Below are positions 8,840-19,030 of a stretch of DNA of 64,000 bases, piece by piece. How positions within the stretch are numbered: the first letter of the stretch is position 1; every line of letters starts with the position of its first letter. The position numbers and the translations under genes were made by a program. The notes beneath the pieces are model-generated. The model was given only the letters and a program-made list of their open reading frames with translations. It did not search any database and was not told where the DNA came from. Source of the DNA: Arthrobacter nitrophenolicus (GTDB lineage Bacteria; Actinomycetota; Actinomycetes; Actinomycetales; Micrococcaceae); NCBI RefSeq assembly GCF_000332815.1, contig NZ_AOFD01000014.1:1-64000 (forward strand), given 5' to 3'.

Positions 8840-9799
8840 ATGCCAGTACACAGCCCGTCCCGGCCCGCCGGGCAGCAGCTTATGTCCCGCACCGCCGCAT
8901 CCTTTGACCACTGGAAGCACCTGGTGGCCGAGTCCTTCGTGCCGCTGGCCGCCAGGACCGCGGACGTGGACGGCTTCCGCGGACAGCTGCGCTCCCGCGT
9001 GCTGGACCGCATGTCCATCGTGGAAATCACCGCCACGTCGCACGAGGTGCACCGCACGCCGGCGCTGATCGCCCAGGCCGGCGAGCGCTACTTCAAGCTC
9101 AACCTCCAGCTGGAGGGCACCGGCCTGCTGATCCAGGACAACCGCGAGGCAGTCCTCCAGCCGGGCGACCTTGCCATCTACGACACCAACCGCCCCTACA
9201 CCCTCACGTTCGAACAGCAGGCACGGATGATGGTGGTGATGTTCCCCTGCGACGCACTGTCCCTGCCCCCGGATTACGTGGGGCAGCTCTCCGCCGTCCG
9301 CATGGACGCCACCGGCCTCAGCGGCATCGTGGGGCAGTTCATCCGCCAGCTCTCGGAGAACCTGGAGGTGCTGAACGGCCCCAGCGGCTCCCGCCTGGCA
9401 ACCAACGCCCTGGACCTGGTCTCCACCATGCTGCACGCCGAGATGGACATGACCCCGGACCGGATGAAACCGCAGGCACTGCTCGCGGTGTCCATCCGGG
9501 AGTACATCGAGGCGAACCTGTCGGATCCGACGCTGTCACCGGCCAGCATCGCGGCGGCGCACTTCATCTCCACGCGGCACCTGCACAACGTCTTCCACGA
9601 ATCCGGCACCACGGTGGCCAGCTGGATCCGGAGCCAGCGGCTGGACGGCGCACGCCGCGACCTGCGGGACCCCCTGCATGCGGGAAAGCCGGTGGGCGCC
9701 ATCGCCGCCCGGTGGGGAATCCTGGATGCCGCGCACTTCAGCCGGACCTTCCGCGATGCCTTCGGCGTCTCCCCCAGCGACTGGCGGCGCGGCGGCTAG
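8840..9799 (+). CDS. AraC family transcriptional regulator, FeaR-like architecture
   Basis: 319 residues: an N-terminal AraC-type ligand-binding domain (about 40-190; note GTGLLIQDNREAVLQPGDLAIYD) and a C-terminal pair of helix-turn-helix motifs (about 217-315) ending RWGILDAAHFSRTFRDAFGVSPSDWR. This arrangement is shared with E. coli FeaR, which activates phenylethylamine oxidation genes; the nearby copper phenylethylamine oxidase makes a similar role plausible but unproven. ATG at 8840 is preceded by AGGA about 7 bases upstream, which decides the start over the internal ATG at 8882. Transcribed alone; the glutamate dehydrogenase gene converges on it from the right. Confidence 0.85.
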   Translation: MPVHSPSRPAGQQLMSRTAASFDHWKHLVAESFVPLAARTADVDGFRGQLRSRVLDRMSIVEITATSHEVHRTPALIAQAGERYFKLNLQLEGTGLLIQDNREAVLQPGDLAIYDTNRPYTLTFEQQARMMVVMFPCDALSLPPDYVGQLSAVRMDATGLSGIVGQFIRQLSENLEVLNGPSGSRLATNALDLVSTMLHAEMDMTPDRMKPQALLAVSIREYIEANLSDPTLSPASIAAAHFISTRHLHNVFHESGTTVASWIRSQRLDGARRDLRDPLHAGKPVGAIAARWGILDAAHFSRTFRDAFGVSPSDWRRGG

Positions 9800-9816
9800 G
9801 GCTTACGCCATGCCTG

Positions 9817-11153
<1,337 letters not shown>

Positions 11154-11214
11154 GAACTGCTTCCTTGCCTGTTCTCCGGGGCACCGGCGGCACCGGCGGC
11201 ACCGGCGCGAATAA

Positions 11215-11232
11215 AAGTTGATACTTCAACTT
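11215..11232. promoter_or_regulatory. Dyad operator candidate between gdhA and amiS
   Basis: Perfect inverted repeat aagttga-tact-tcaactt in the 204-base divergent gap, next to an AT-rich stretch (cttataagatta). Three tandem copies of the 9-mer caccggcgg (the last partial) lie just before it at 11182-11207. Which regulator binds is not evident. Confidence 0.4.
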
Positions 11233-11357
11233 ATAAGATTATGACCGGCGGCCTGTAGCCGGCGATCCGGATTCCAGCCTAGTATCCACAGTGTGACATT
11301 CCAATTCCGCTTTATGAAAAGGTTCGGGACCTGCGCCGACGCCCGGATGGCCAACTG

Positions 11358-11990
11358 ATGGCCCATATCTGCCTGCTGCTCTCCGGGGCGGCGCTCCTCA
11401 TCAATGGCCTGGGAACACTGGGGTTCCTTCCGCGCCGGGACGCCGGGGTGTTCAGCCTCCTGGTGGGCTGTACCCAACTGGCGCTCGGCATCGCCTGCCT
11501 GGCGGTGGGCGGCACTGCGCCGCTGACTGCCGCAGGGATGTTCCTGTTCGGCACCACCTACGCCTATGTGGGCCTGGATGTCCTGCTGGGTCTTGGATCG
11601 AAGGGCCTGGGCTGGTTCTGCGGGATGGTGGCCGCCGTCGGGCTGGTCCTCGCCGGAGCCTGGCTGGGCTCCGACCCGCTGCTGGCTGTCCTGTGGCTGT
11701 GCTGGTCCGCGCTCTGGGGCCTGCTTTTTGGCTCCGCGGCCCTGGGCGTTACGCGGCTGGATCCGCTGGCCGGCTGGAGCCTGGTGCTGTCCAGCCAGGT
11801 CACGGCAACGGTTCCGGCACTCCTGGGGCTGGCCGGGCTGTGGCCTTCCGGGGGCGGCGCGGCGGGGGTTGCGGCGGTGCTGCTCGCGGGGGTTTTTGTG
11901 CTGGCACAGAGACTGGCCCGCCGGGGAGCTGCTGCTCCCCCGGGGGCCAGTGAAAAGGTGGCTCCCGGTCCTGCCGGCAGGGCGTCCTAG
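11358..11990 (+). CDS. AmiS/UreI family transporter (urea/amide channel)
   Basis: 210-residue membrane protein with six to seven hydrophobic helices, starting HICLLLSGAALLINGLGTLG and including LAVLWLCWSALWGLLFGSAAL, the pattern of the AmiS/UreI family of urea and short-chain amide channels. The last 25 residues are a hydrophilic Ala/Pro-rich tail. No amidase or urease genes are visible here. It is divergent from gdhA, and its end overlaps the convergent APC permease by 4 bases. It may admit amides or urea as nitrogen sources, in keeping with neighbouring nitrogen genes. The start is the first ATG of the hydrophobic protein; the ribosome-binding site is weak. Confidence 0.75.
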   Translation: MAHICLLLSGAALLINGLGTLGFLPRRDAGVFSLLVGCTQLALGIACLAVGGTAPLTAAGMFLFGTTYAYVGLDVLLGLGSKGLGWFCGMVAAVGLVLAGAWLGSDPLLAVLWLCWSALWGLLFGSAALGVTRLDPLAGWSLVLSSQVTATVPALLGLAGLWPSGGGAAGVAAVLLAGVFVLAQRLARRGAAAPPGASEKVAPGPAGRAS

Positions 11991-13462
11991 GGCCGGCGTG
12001 TTCCCAGGTCCGCGGCTGCCTGCCGGCGCTGCACCTGTCCCTCCACCAGCACGCCGGCAACGTAGACGGCGGGGACAGCCGCCAGGAGGGCCACCGCCGT
12101 TTCGGTGCTGCCGCCGATCAGCGCGGTGAAGTTGCTGACCACCAGGAACAGGATCCATGCCAGCAGGACGGCGGCGAGCGCCGGAGCCGCCAGGGTCTGC
12201 CACGGCTGGCCGGTGATGCGCTCCCGGCGGAAGAACCCGACGACGGCCACCGAGCAGAGGATGTACAGCACCAGCAGTGCCGCAACGGCCAGCCCGCTGA
12301 ACCAGGAGAAGAGGCTCAGCACGGGGTCGAGGCCCAGGAGCGCGAAGGGGGCAACGAGCGCGACGGCGGCGCCGGTCTGGATCCAGGCGGCCACGGCCGG
12401 GGCGCGGTGCCGGTTGGTCCTGGCGACTGCTGCGGGCATGGAGCCGTTCAGGGCCAGGGAGTGCAGGTACCGGTTGATGCCGTTGTGGAAGGCGATGATG
12501 CCGGCCAGCAGCGAGGTGACCAGCAGGACCCCGGTCACCACCCCGGCCCACGGGCCGAAGAGTTCCACCATGGGCCCCAGGACGAAGACGGTGGCGTCCC
12601 CTGATTCGAGGGCCGCCCCGGCGGCATCCATGACCTGGGAGGGGCCGTAGTAGCTGACCAGCATCCACGAGATGAACGAGAAGAAGACCGCGATGACGCC
12701 GACGGAAAGGTAGGTGGCACGGGCAACGGTGCGGTGTGGGTCCTTGGCTTCGGCCGAATAGATGGCGGTTGATTCGAAACCGAACATGGACGCCACGGCA
12801 AACATGATGGCCACGCCGGGAGCCCCGGCACCGATTGCCGCGGGCGAGAAGGACGCAGCAAGGTCCAGGCCCTCCGGCCCCCCGCCGCGGAACAGCACGG
12901 TGAAGCCGAACAGCAGCAGCACGGCAACCTCCAGGCCCACCAGCAGGGCAAGGACCCGGGCACCGAGCTCGATGTTCAGCGAGCCGAGGACCTGCACACC
13001 CGCCATGGTGGCCAGGGCCAGCAGCCACCACGGAACCTCCAGCCCCATTGAGGCCAGCAACCCGGAGAACACGGCCCCGTAGAGCCCATACATCGCGGCC
13101 TGGACGGTGTTGTAGGCCAGCAGCGCCAACCACGCGGCGCCGGCCCCAATCCGCCTGCCGAACGCCGCGGTGATGTAGGCGTAGAAAGCGCCGTTGGCCT
13201 GGATCCTGCGGCTCATGGCCACGAAGCCCACCGCGAAGACGACGATCACGATGCCCACGATCAGGTAGGCGCCCGGGGCGCCGGCACCGTTGCCGAGCGC
13301 TGCGGCGAGCGGCGAGGCGCCCACGATGCCGGTCAGGGGCGCCTGCGCCGAAAGAACGAAGAAAAGGATGCCCAGCACGCCGATGCTGCCGGCGCGGAGG
13401 GCAGTGGAATGCTCCTTGGCCGGAGCGTCAGTGGTCCGGGACTCGGAATTGGAAATACTCAT
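11987..13462 (-). CDS. APC family amino acid / amine permease
   Basis: 491-residue transporter of the amino acid-polyamine-organocation superfamily with about 12 membrane helices. The first helix has the substrate-site signature (GILFFVLSAQAPLTGIVGAS), and the sixth-helix region reads GVAIMFAVASMFGFESTAIYSAEAKDP. ATG at 13462 (MSISNSES) is chosen over 13483 because of the good ribosome-binding site AGAGGGA just upstream. It lies upstream-oriented in the same direction as the flavin amine oxidase and cupin, 91 bases after the oxidase stop, so it probably imports an amine or amino acid for that enzyme. Substrate unproven. Confidence 0.88.
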   Translation of the reverse strand: MSISNSESRTTDAPAKEHSTALRAGSIGVLGILFFVLSAQAPLTGIVGASPLAAALGNGAGAPGAYLIVGIVIVVFAVGFVAMSRRIQANGAFYAYITAAFGRRIGAGAAWLALLAYNTVQAAMYGLYGAVFSGLLASMGLEVPWWLLALATMAGVQVLGSLNIELGARVLALLVGLEVAVLLLFGFTVLFRGGGPEGLDLAASFSPAAIGAGAPGVAIMFAVASMFGFESTAIYSAEAKDPHRTVARATYLSVGVIAVFFSFISWMLVSYYGPSQVMDAAGAALESGDATVFVLGPMVELFGPWAGVVTGVLLVTSLLAGIIAFHNGINRYLHSLALNGSMPAAVARTNRHRAPAVAAWIQTGAAVALVAPFALLGLDPVLSLFSWFSGLAVAALLVLYILCSVAVVGFFRRERITGQPWQTLAAPALAAVLLAWILFLVVSNFTALIGGSTETAVALLAAVPAVYVAGVLVEGQVQRRQAAADLGTRRP

Positions 13463-13553
13463 TGGATCCCTCTTAGCGGTCATGAGTTGGGGGGGAAATG
13501 GCTATGGAATTCAGCTTGGCAAAGGACGTCCGCGGCGCTTTGTCCTGCAGCGA

Positions 13554-14880
13554 TCAGTTGTTGTCGGTCAGCGCAGCGCCGCGCGGAGCGGCCAGCAGGG
13601 AAGCAGCCTGGAGTGCGGCCTCCATGCCGCTTTCGATGGCGCCGTCAATGAAGCCGCCCCACCCGTTGGCGATGTCCGAGCCGGCGAAGAGCACATTGCC
13701 GTGCGGTGCCTGCAGCCAGCCAGGGAGGTGGCGAGGAAGCCGGTGCGGTGCATGGGCCACGTTTCACCCGCGAGCGGGTCAGCCACCCAGTCGTGCGTCG
13801 CGACGTCGACGACCTCCAGGCCAGGGCACAGGCGTTCCAGCTGTGCCTGGACGGACGCCGGGTGGCCGGCGTCGATCCTGGCGGCGTCGGGACCGAAACC
13901 GACGGCGATTGTGTCGCCGTCGAGCGCGTACTCGACCTGGAAGAAATTCAGCGGCCAGTCGGCGTTCCCCAGTGCCACAAACGGCGCGTGCTCACCGCGC
14001 AGCCGGATCCAGACCTTGACGCCCTTCGAGACCTGGCCGCGTGCGGCGCCGTCCGCCTTGGCGGACGGCAGTGGCGGCTCGAATGCCACCGCCGGTATGG
14101 CATGCAGGGGAACGGTGACGACGGCGGCCTTGGCACCGATGGTGCGGCCGTCGGCACTGCGGACGGTGACGGATCCGCCGCCGTCCGTGATGCCCGCCAC
14201 CTGGAAGCCGTAGTGGATGGGCGCGCCGGAATCCCGCAGGATCGCTTCGGCGAGGGCAGCCGTGCCGCCGTCGATCTTGTACGTGGCACAGGCCTCGAAG
14301 TTGACGGCCCAGTCGCCGTTGGTGAGTGCAACCCAGCGCAGGGCCTGGGTGAGCGCCGCGTCATCCAGCGGACCGTTGAAATTCAGGGTCCAGAAGGATT
14401 CCAGGATGTCCCGGGCGGACCCGGGCGGGAACTGCTCCCGGATGCGGTCCCGGACGGAGACGTCGTCGATCTCCTTGAACGAGTCCTTCGCCAGGGGCTG
14501 GAACGGCTGGGGGAAGTAGGTCCGGGCCTCCTTGACGAAGTGGCTGTTGTGGCGGCCAATCAACTCCAGCAAGGTGGCGGGTGAGCCTTCGTGGCGGCCG
14601 CCGTCGGCCCACCAGTAGGCGCGCTGGGGCTCGGGACTGGGCACCGTGCCGATCCCGTAGCGCTTCAGTTCGGCCCAGACGTACGGCTGCGTCCAGTGCA
14701 CCCAGGTGCCGCCGATCTCCAGGTCGCGGCCAAGGCGGCTGTCCAGCCAGGTCCTGCCGCCGATCCGGTCCCGGGCTTCCACGATCTGGACGGCGAAGCC
14801 TGCCGGGTGAGTTCCCGCGCCGCCGTGAGACCCGCGAAGCCGGCGCCCACCACTATGACGTCCACGTTTGCGTGCTCCAT
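13554..14880 (-). CDS. FAD-dependent monoamine/polyamine oxidase (two frameshifts)
   Basis: Flavin amine oxidase, about 442 residues after restoring single bases near 14804 and 13720. The N-terminal dinucleotide fold reads VDVIVVGAGFAGLTAARELT, followed by VEARDRIGGRTW. The C-terminal flavin site reads NVLFAGSDIANGWGGFIDGA. The three reading-frame pieces join without loss of conserved residues, so sequencing error is likelier than decay. It would oxidise an amine to aldehyde, ammonia and peroxide; the family includes putrescine oxidase and tyramine oxidase of Micrococcaceae. Eight bases separate it from the upstream cupin gene, and an APC permease follows, forming a likely uptake-and-oxidation operon under the TetR at 15391. 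Confidence 0.87.
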
Positions 14881-14888
14881 GGCCGTTC

Positions 14889-15233
14889 CTACGAGTAGAC
14901 GAAGAACTCGACGGTGGGCGCCAGCACTGACCAGCGGGTCCTGGCGCCCTTGTTGAAGGAGGCCGAACTGCCGGCGGTGAGGTCATAGGCCTCGCCGCCC
15001 TCCACCTCGATCCGCAGGTGCCCCTCGATGATGTGGATGGTTTCGTCGGCCTCCATCAGGAGGTCGAAGGGTTCCGGCGCTTCGGCCGGGGTGACGTGCC
15101 AGTAGCCGCAGGCCAGGGCGGGGCGGTCCCCCTCGCCGAAACGGCGCACCCACTGGACTTGGCCGAGTTCGAAGGGCTCGTTCTTGGCGGGATCCAGGGT
15201 GGATGAAGTGGTGAAGGCAGGTGACAGTGACAT
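14889..15233 (-). CDS. Cupin domain protein
   Basis: 114-residue single-domain cupin. The two cupin motifs are visible in degenerate form around residues 62-75 (ADETIHIIEGHLRIEVEGGE) and the later strand SFNKGARTRWSVLAPTVEFF. Such small cupins accompany ethanolamine and other amine catabolism genes and are often of unknown catalytic status. First gene of the operon with the flavin amine oxidase (8-base gap) and divergent from a TetR gene. A perfect 16-base palindrome lies in the shared promoter region. Confidence 0.75.
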   Translation of the reverse strand: MSLSPAFTTSSTLDPAKNEPFELGQVQWVRRFGEGDRPALACGYWHVTPAEAPEPFDLLMEADETIHIIEGHLRIEVEGGEAYDLTAGSSASFNKGARTRWSVLAPTVEFFVYS

Positions 15234-15321
15234 GGATGCTCCGGAAATGATGGGGGCGGGCTCGCCGCCGGAAGAGTGGAAAAGGCGGTGCGCTTGTGAC
15301 CGGCATCACCGCTGCAGCAAT

Positions 15322-15337
15322 CTAAGCAATTGCTTAG
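15322..15337. promoter_or_regulatory. Perfect 16-bp palindrome, probable TetR operator
   Basis: ctaagcaattgcttag is fully self-complementary and sits in the 157-base gap between the divergent cupin (start 15233) and tetR (start 15391) genes. Size, symmetry and place fit the operator of the adjacent TetR repressor. Confidence 0.7.
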
Positions 15338-15390
15338 TTTTAAGTCAATAGCCCCGCGGGCCTGCGGATGGGCTGGCTAGAATCGAGGGC

Positions 15391-15996
15391 ATGGCCTCTT
15401 CACCCTCGCGCGCTGCCGCTTCCTCCAGATACGGCACCGGACGCGAGGCCCTGCTCCGTGCCGCAGTGCACGTGGTGGCGCACAAGGGCCTCCGGGGCAT
15501 GACGTACCGGGCGGTGGCGGAGGAGGCAGGGGTCAACAACAGCCTGGTGGCCCACCACTTCGGATCACGGGACGCGCTGATCGCGGCGGCCCTGGGCTGG
15601 GCTTCGGAGCAGTCCATTGCCGCCTCCCGTTTGCAGGAGGCCGCGCAGCAGGAGGACACCCTCACGGAGGCCCTGATGGCGCTGCTGCTCGCGGAGCCCG
15701 AACTGCAGGTCTTCCAGTACGAGATGATCCTGGAGGCGCGGCGGCGCCCTGAGCTGGCGGGGCCGGTATCCGAGCTCTATGAGCGCTACGTCAGCGCCCT
15801 GGCGGAGGGGCTGGAAGCGTTCGGGGTGGGTGGATCGGTGCGGGTGGTGGCCAGGGCGCTTTTCGCGGCCCTGGATGGCTTGGTCCTCCAGTTCCTGGCC
15901 GGCGTTGACCGGGAAGAGATCGCAGCCGCCCTGGAGGAAGTGCACCGGGTGATCATCCTCCGCCGGGACAGGCCGGCGGGGAGCGCCGGCTTTTAA
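15391..15996 (+). CDS. TetR/AcrR family transcriptional regulator
   Basis: 201 residues. The N-terminal DNA-binding domain includes GLRGMTYRAVAEEAGVNNSLVAHHFGSRDALI (about 31-62). The ligand domain is typical in length and shows no recognisable substrate signature. Divergent from the cupin-amine oxidase-permease genes and the likely repressor of that operon through the palindrome at 15322-15337. Its transcript ends at a very strong hairpin directly downstream. Confidence 0.88.
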   Translation: MASSPSRAAASSRYGTGREALLRAAVHVVAHKGLRGMTYRAVAEEAGVNNSLVAHHFGSRDALIAAALGWASEQSIAASRLQEAAQQEDTLTEALMALLLAEPELQVFQYEMILEARRRPELAGPVSELYERYVSALAEGLEAFGVGGSVRVVARALFAALDGLVLQFLAGVDREEIAAALEEVHRVIILRRDRPAGSAGF

Positions 15997-16001
15997 CGCA
16001 C

Positions 16002-16043
16002 AATGCCCCTGCCGGGCGCCAGTTGGCGCCCGGCAGGGGCATT
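16002..16043. terminator. Strong hairpin terminator between tetR and purU
   Basis: Two perfectly complementary 20-base arms (16002-16021 and 16024-16043) with a two-base loop, followed on the plus strand by agcagttttt. It lies between convergent genes and probably terminates tetR, and possibly the sox-purU operon from the other side. Confidence 0.85.
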
Positions 16044-16070
16044 AGCAGTTTTTCTGGACGGGCGGTCCGG

Positions 16071-16967
16071 CTAGCGGAGCACCACGGTCCTGTTCCCCTG
16101 CAGGATGACCCGTCCTTCGCAGTGCCAGCGGACGGCGTTGGACAGGGCCTTGCATTCAGTGTCGCGGCCCGCGGCCACCAGGTCTTCGGGACCGTAGGTG
16201 TGGTCCACGTCCACCACCTGCTGGGAGATGATGGGTCCCTCGTCCAGTTCCGCGTTGACGTAGTGTGCGGTGGCGCCCACGGTCTTGACCCCGCGTGCGT
16301 AGGCCTGGTGGTACGGCTTGGCACCCTTGAAGCTGGGCAGGAACGAGTGGTGGATGTTGATGGCCCTGCCGTCCAGCTTGCGGGTCAGGTCGTCGCTGAG
16401 GACCTGCATGTAGCGGGCCAGCACCACCAGCTCCACGTCCAGCCCGTCCACCAGCTCCATCAGCCGGGCTTCGGCGTCAGGCTTGGTGTCGGCCGTAACG
16501 GGGATGTGGTGGAACGGGATGCCGTGCCACTCCACCAGGTCCTGGTGGTCCCGGTGGTTGGAGACTACGGCCACCACGTCCACCGGCAGTTCACCGATTC
16601 GTGCCCGGAACAGCAGGTCGTTCAGGCAGTGGCCGAACTTGGACACCATGATCAGCACCCTGCGCTTGGAGCCGTGGCGCTCCAGCTGCCACCGCATGCC
16701 GAACTTTTCGGCCACGGGGGCGAACGAGTCCCGCAGGGCCTGCAGTGTGGAGTCGTCCCCCTCGGAGGCGAAATGCACGCGCATGAAGAAGTGGCCTTCC
16801 GACCGCTCCCCGAACTGGTTGTTGTCGATGATGTCGCAGCCGTGTTCCAGCAGGAAGCCGGAGACGGCGTGGACGATGCCCGGGCCTTCGGGGCAGTCCA
16901 GGGTGAGGACGTGCTCCACGGTGGTGGGCGCCTTCGGGGCGGGCAGGTGGGTTTCAGTGGCAGTCAT
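16071..16967 (-). CDS. purU: Formyltetrahydrofolate deformylase
   Basis: Hydrolyses 10-formyl-THF to formate and THF. 298 residues: an N-terminal ACT domain (about 20-100, LTLDCPEGPGIVHAVSGFLL) and a C-terminal formyltransferase-like domain with the catalytic blocks INIHHSFLPSFKGAKPYHQA and VKTVGATAHYVNAELDEGPI. Last gene of the sox operon, three bases after sdaA. In this setting it recycles THF loaded with one-carbon units by sarcosine oxidase. Ends just before the hairpin at 16002-16043. Confidence 0.95.
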   Translation of the reverse strand: MTATETHLPAPKAPTTVEHVLTLDCPEGPGIVHAVSGFLLEHGCDIIDNNQFGERSEGHFFMRVHFASEGDDSTLQALRDSFAPVAEKFGMRWQLERHGSKRRVLIMVSKFGHCLNDLLFRARIGELPVDVVAVVSNHRDHQDLVEWHGIPFHHIPVTADTKPDAEARLMELVDGLDVELVVLARYMQVLSDDLTRKLDGRAINIHHSFLPSFKGAKPYHQAYARGVKTVGATAHYVNAELDEGPIISQQVVDVDHTYGPEDLVAAGRDTECKALSNAVRWHCEGRVILQGNRTVVLR

Positions 16968-16970
16968 GGC

Positions 16971-18386
16971 TCAGCACTCGATCACATTCACGGCAAGGCC
17001 TCCGCGGGAGGTTTCCTTGTACTTGGTTTTCATGTCAGCTCCTGTGTCACGCATTGTCTTGATGGCCTTGTCCAGGGAGACCTTGTGGCTGCCGTCCCCG
17101 TGCAGGGCCAGCCGGGCCGCGTTGATGGCCTTGACGCTGGCGATGGCGTTCCGCTCGATGCACGGGATCTGCACCAGGCCGCCCACGGGATCGCAGGTCA
17201 GGCCCAGGTTGTGCTCGATCCCCACCTCGGCGGCGTTTTCCACCTGGGCGGGCGTTCCGCCCAGCACCTCGCAGAGGCCGGCGGCGGCCATGGAGCAGGC
17301 CGAGCCCACCTCGCCCTGGCAGCCGACCTCGGCGCCGGAGATGGAGGCGTTCGTCTTGAAGAGGATGCCGACGGCGGCCGCCGCCAGCAGGAAGCGGACC
17401 ACGCCGTCGTCGTCGGCGCCCGGAACAAACTTCACGTAGTAGTGCAGCACTGCGGGCACGATTCCGGCCGCACCGTTGGTGGGGGCGGTGACGATCCGCC
17501 CGCCTGCGGCGTTCTCCTCATTCACGGCGAGGGCGAACAGGTTCACCCACTCCATGGCCAGCAGCGGGTCGGCCGGCGCCTGGACGGGCGACGGCGTTGC
17601 TGCCGCGGCTTCCGCGCTGGCCGCGGATGCCGTCAGGGTGCGGAACAGGGCGGGCGCGCGGCGGGGCACTTTCAGCCCGCCGGGCAGGATGCCCTCGGCG
17701 TTGCAGCCGTTCTCCACGCATTCGCGCATGACGGCCCACAGCCCCAGCAGCTTTTCCCGAAGCTCGGCCTCGGTGTGCCAGGTCAGCTCGTTGGCGAGCA
17801 TGACGTCGGAGATGGACATGTTCTCGCGGCTGCAGATCTCCAGCAGTTCGTCAGCGGTGCTGAACTGGTAGGGCAGGACGGTGTCGTCCGCCACCACCTT
17901 GTCCGCCCCGGCGGCGTCGCCGTCGACGACGAAGCCGCCCCCAATTGAATAGAAGCTCCGCTCGCTGAGCACCGACCCGGTGTGGTCAAGGGCCCGGAAC
18001 GTCATGCCGTTGGGGTGTGCGGGAAGGGACTTGCGCCGGTGCAGCACCACGTCCTCGTCCCAGTTGAAGTCCACCCGGTGGGTGCCGGCAACGTGGAGCT
18101 CAGCGTCCAGGGCGGCCGCGGCCACCTGGTCGTTCGCCGTGAAGGTGTTCACGGTTTCCGGTTCCAGGCCCTGCAGCCCCAGGACAACGGCTTTATCGGA
18201 GCCGTGCCCGCGCCCGGTGGCGCCGAGCGAGCCGAACAGTTCCGACTGGACCCGGACGGTGGAGCTGAGCTGCCCGTCAGCCTTCAGGCCGTCGGCGAAC
18301 TGCTTGGCCGCCCGCATCGGGCCCACCGTGTGTGACGACGAGGGCCCGATGCCAACGGAAAACAGGTCCAGGACGCTGAGCGCCAT
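16971..18386 (-). CDS. sdaA: L-serine ammonia-lyase, iron-sulfur type
   Basis: Deaminates L-serine to pyruvate. 471 residues, the single-chain form. The beta domain starts [20 protein letters not shown]. The alpha domain has the cluster cysteines in [20 protein letters not shown] and [20 protein letters not shown]. Its ATG overlaps the soxG stop by one base. It completes the route sarcosine to glycine (SoxBDAG) to serine (GlyA) to pyruvate. Oxygen-sensitive [4Fe-4S] cofactor expected from the family. Confidence 0.95.
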   Translation of the reverse strand: MALSVLDLFSVGIGPSSSHTVGPMRAAKQFADGLKADGQLSSTVRVQSELFGSLGATGRGHGSDKAVVLGLQGLEPETVNTFTANDQVAAAALDAELHVAGTHRVDFNWDEDVVLHRRKSLPAHPNGMTFRALDHTGSVLSERSFYSIGGGFVVDGDAAGADKVVADDTVLPYQFSTADELLEICSRENMSISDVMLANELTWHTEAELREKLLGLWAVMRECVENGCNAEGILPGGLKVPRRAPALFRTLTASAASAEAAAATPSPVQAPADPLLAMEWVNLFALAVNEENAAGGRIVTAPTNGAAGIVPAVLHYYVKFVPGADDDGVVRFLLAAAAVGILFKTNASISGAEVGCQGEVGSACSMAAAGLCEVLGGTPAQVENAAEVGIEHNLGLTCDPVGGLVQIPCIERNAIASVKAINAARLALHGDGSHKVSLDKAIKTMRDTGADMKTKYKETSRGGLAVNVIEC

Positions 18387-19030
18387 CAGGGAACCTCAGG
18401 TGAGGCGTACTCCCGCATGCCGTCCAGGAGCCAGCGGCCCAGGAATTCGGCGAAGGACGCCCGGGGGAAGATCCGGAAGGACTCCTCACCCGTCTTCCAC
18501 AGGATGGTGGGGATGTTCCCGATCTCGGTGGAGTAGGCGGTCCCGGCCTTGAACTCCCGGGGGTGCAGGTCCAGCGAGCAGCCCTTCTCGAGGACGGCCC
18601 GCGCCCGGGGGCCGCTCAGCTCGAAGGTGGTCCGGTTGGCGGAGAGGTCCACCACCTGGCCCTGGCCGTCGGCCAGGGCATCCTGCAGGGCCTGAATCAG
18701 GTCGCCGCCCAGGGACTCGTGCGCCTCGGTGGGGGCAACCACCAGGAACTCGGCGGGTCCCAGCCAGAGGACCGAGACATCGCCCTTTTTCACGACCTCG
18801 CCGCACTTAGCGGGCAGGCCGCCTGTGACGGCGGCGAGCCGCTGGCCCGCTTCGGAGCCGGCGTCAGCCCGCAGGCCCACCAGGGTGAGGAAGGGCAGCT
18901 CGCCCAGTTCCACCGTGCCTGCCAGCGAGCCGGCCGTGAAGGCCTCCCGCAGCTGTGCTGCCGGGCTGATGCGGACGGAGAGGTTCTTTTCCGCGGAGCT
19001 CTGGGCGGGGGATGCTGCTGTTTCAGCCAT
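18386..19030 (-). CDS. soxG: Sarcosine oxidase gamma subunit
   Basis: 214 residues, typical of SoxG. Resembles the folate-binding GcvT fold, with [20 protein letters not shown] and [30 protein letters not shown]-type segments. ATG at 19030 (MAETAASP) is chosen; it overlaps the soxA stop by 8 bases, giving translational coupling. Part of the heterotetrameric sarcosine oxidase that oxidises sarcosine to glycine with transfer of the methyl carbon to THF. Confidence 0.93.
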   Translation of the reverse strand: MAETAASPAQSSAEKNLSVRISPAAQLREAFTAGSLAGTVELGELPFLTLVGLRADAGSEAGQRLAAVTGGLPAKCGEVVKKGDVSVLWLGPAEFLVVAPTEAHESLGGDLIQALQDALADGQGQVVDLSANRTTFELSGPRARAVLEKGCSLDLHPREFKAGTAYSTEIGNIPTILWKTGEESFRIFPRASFAEFLGRWLLDGMREYASPEVP

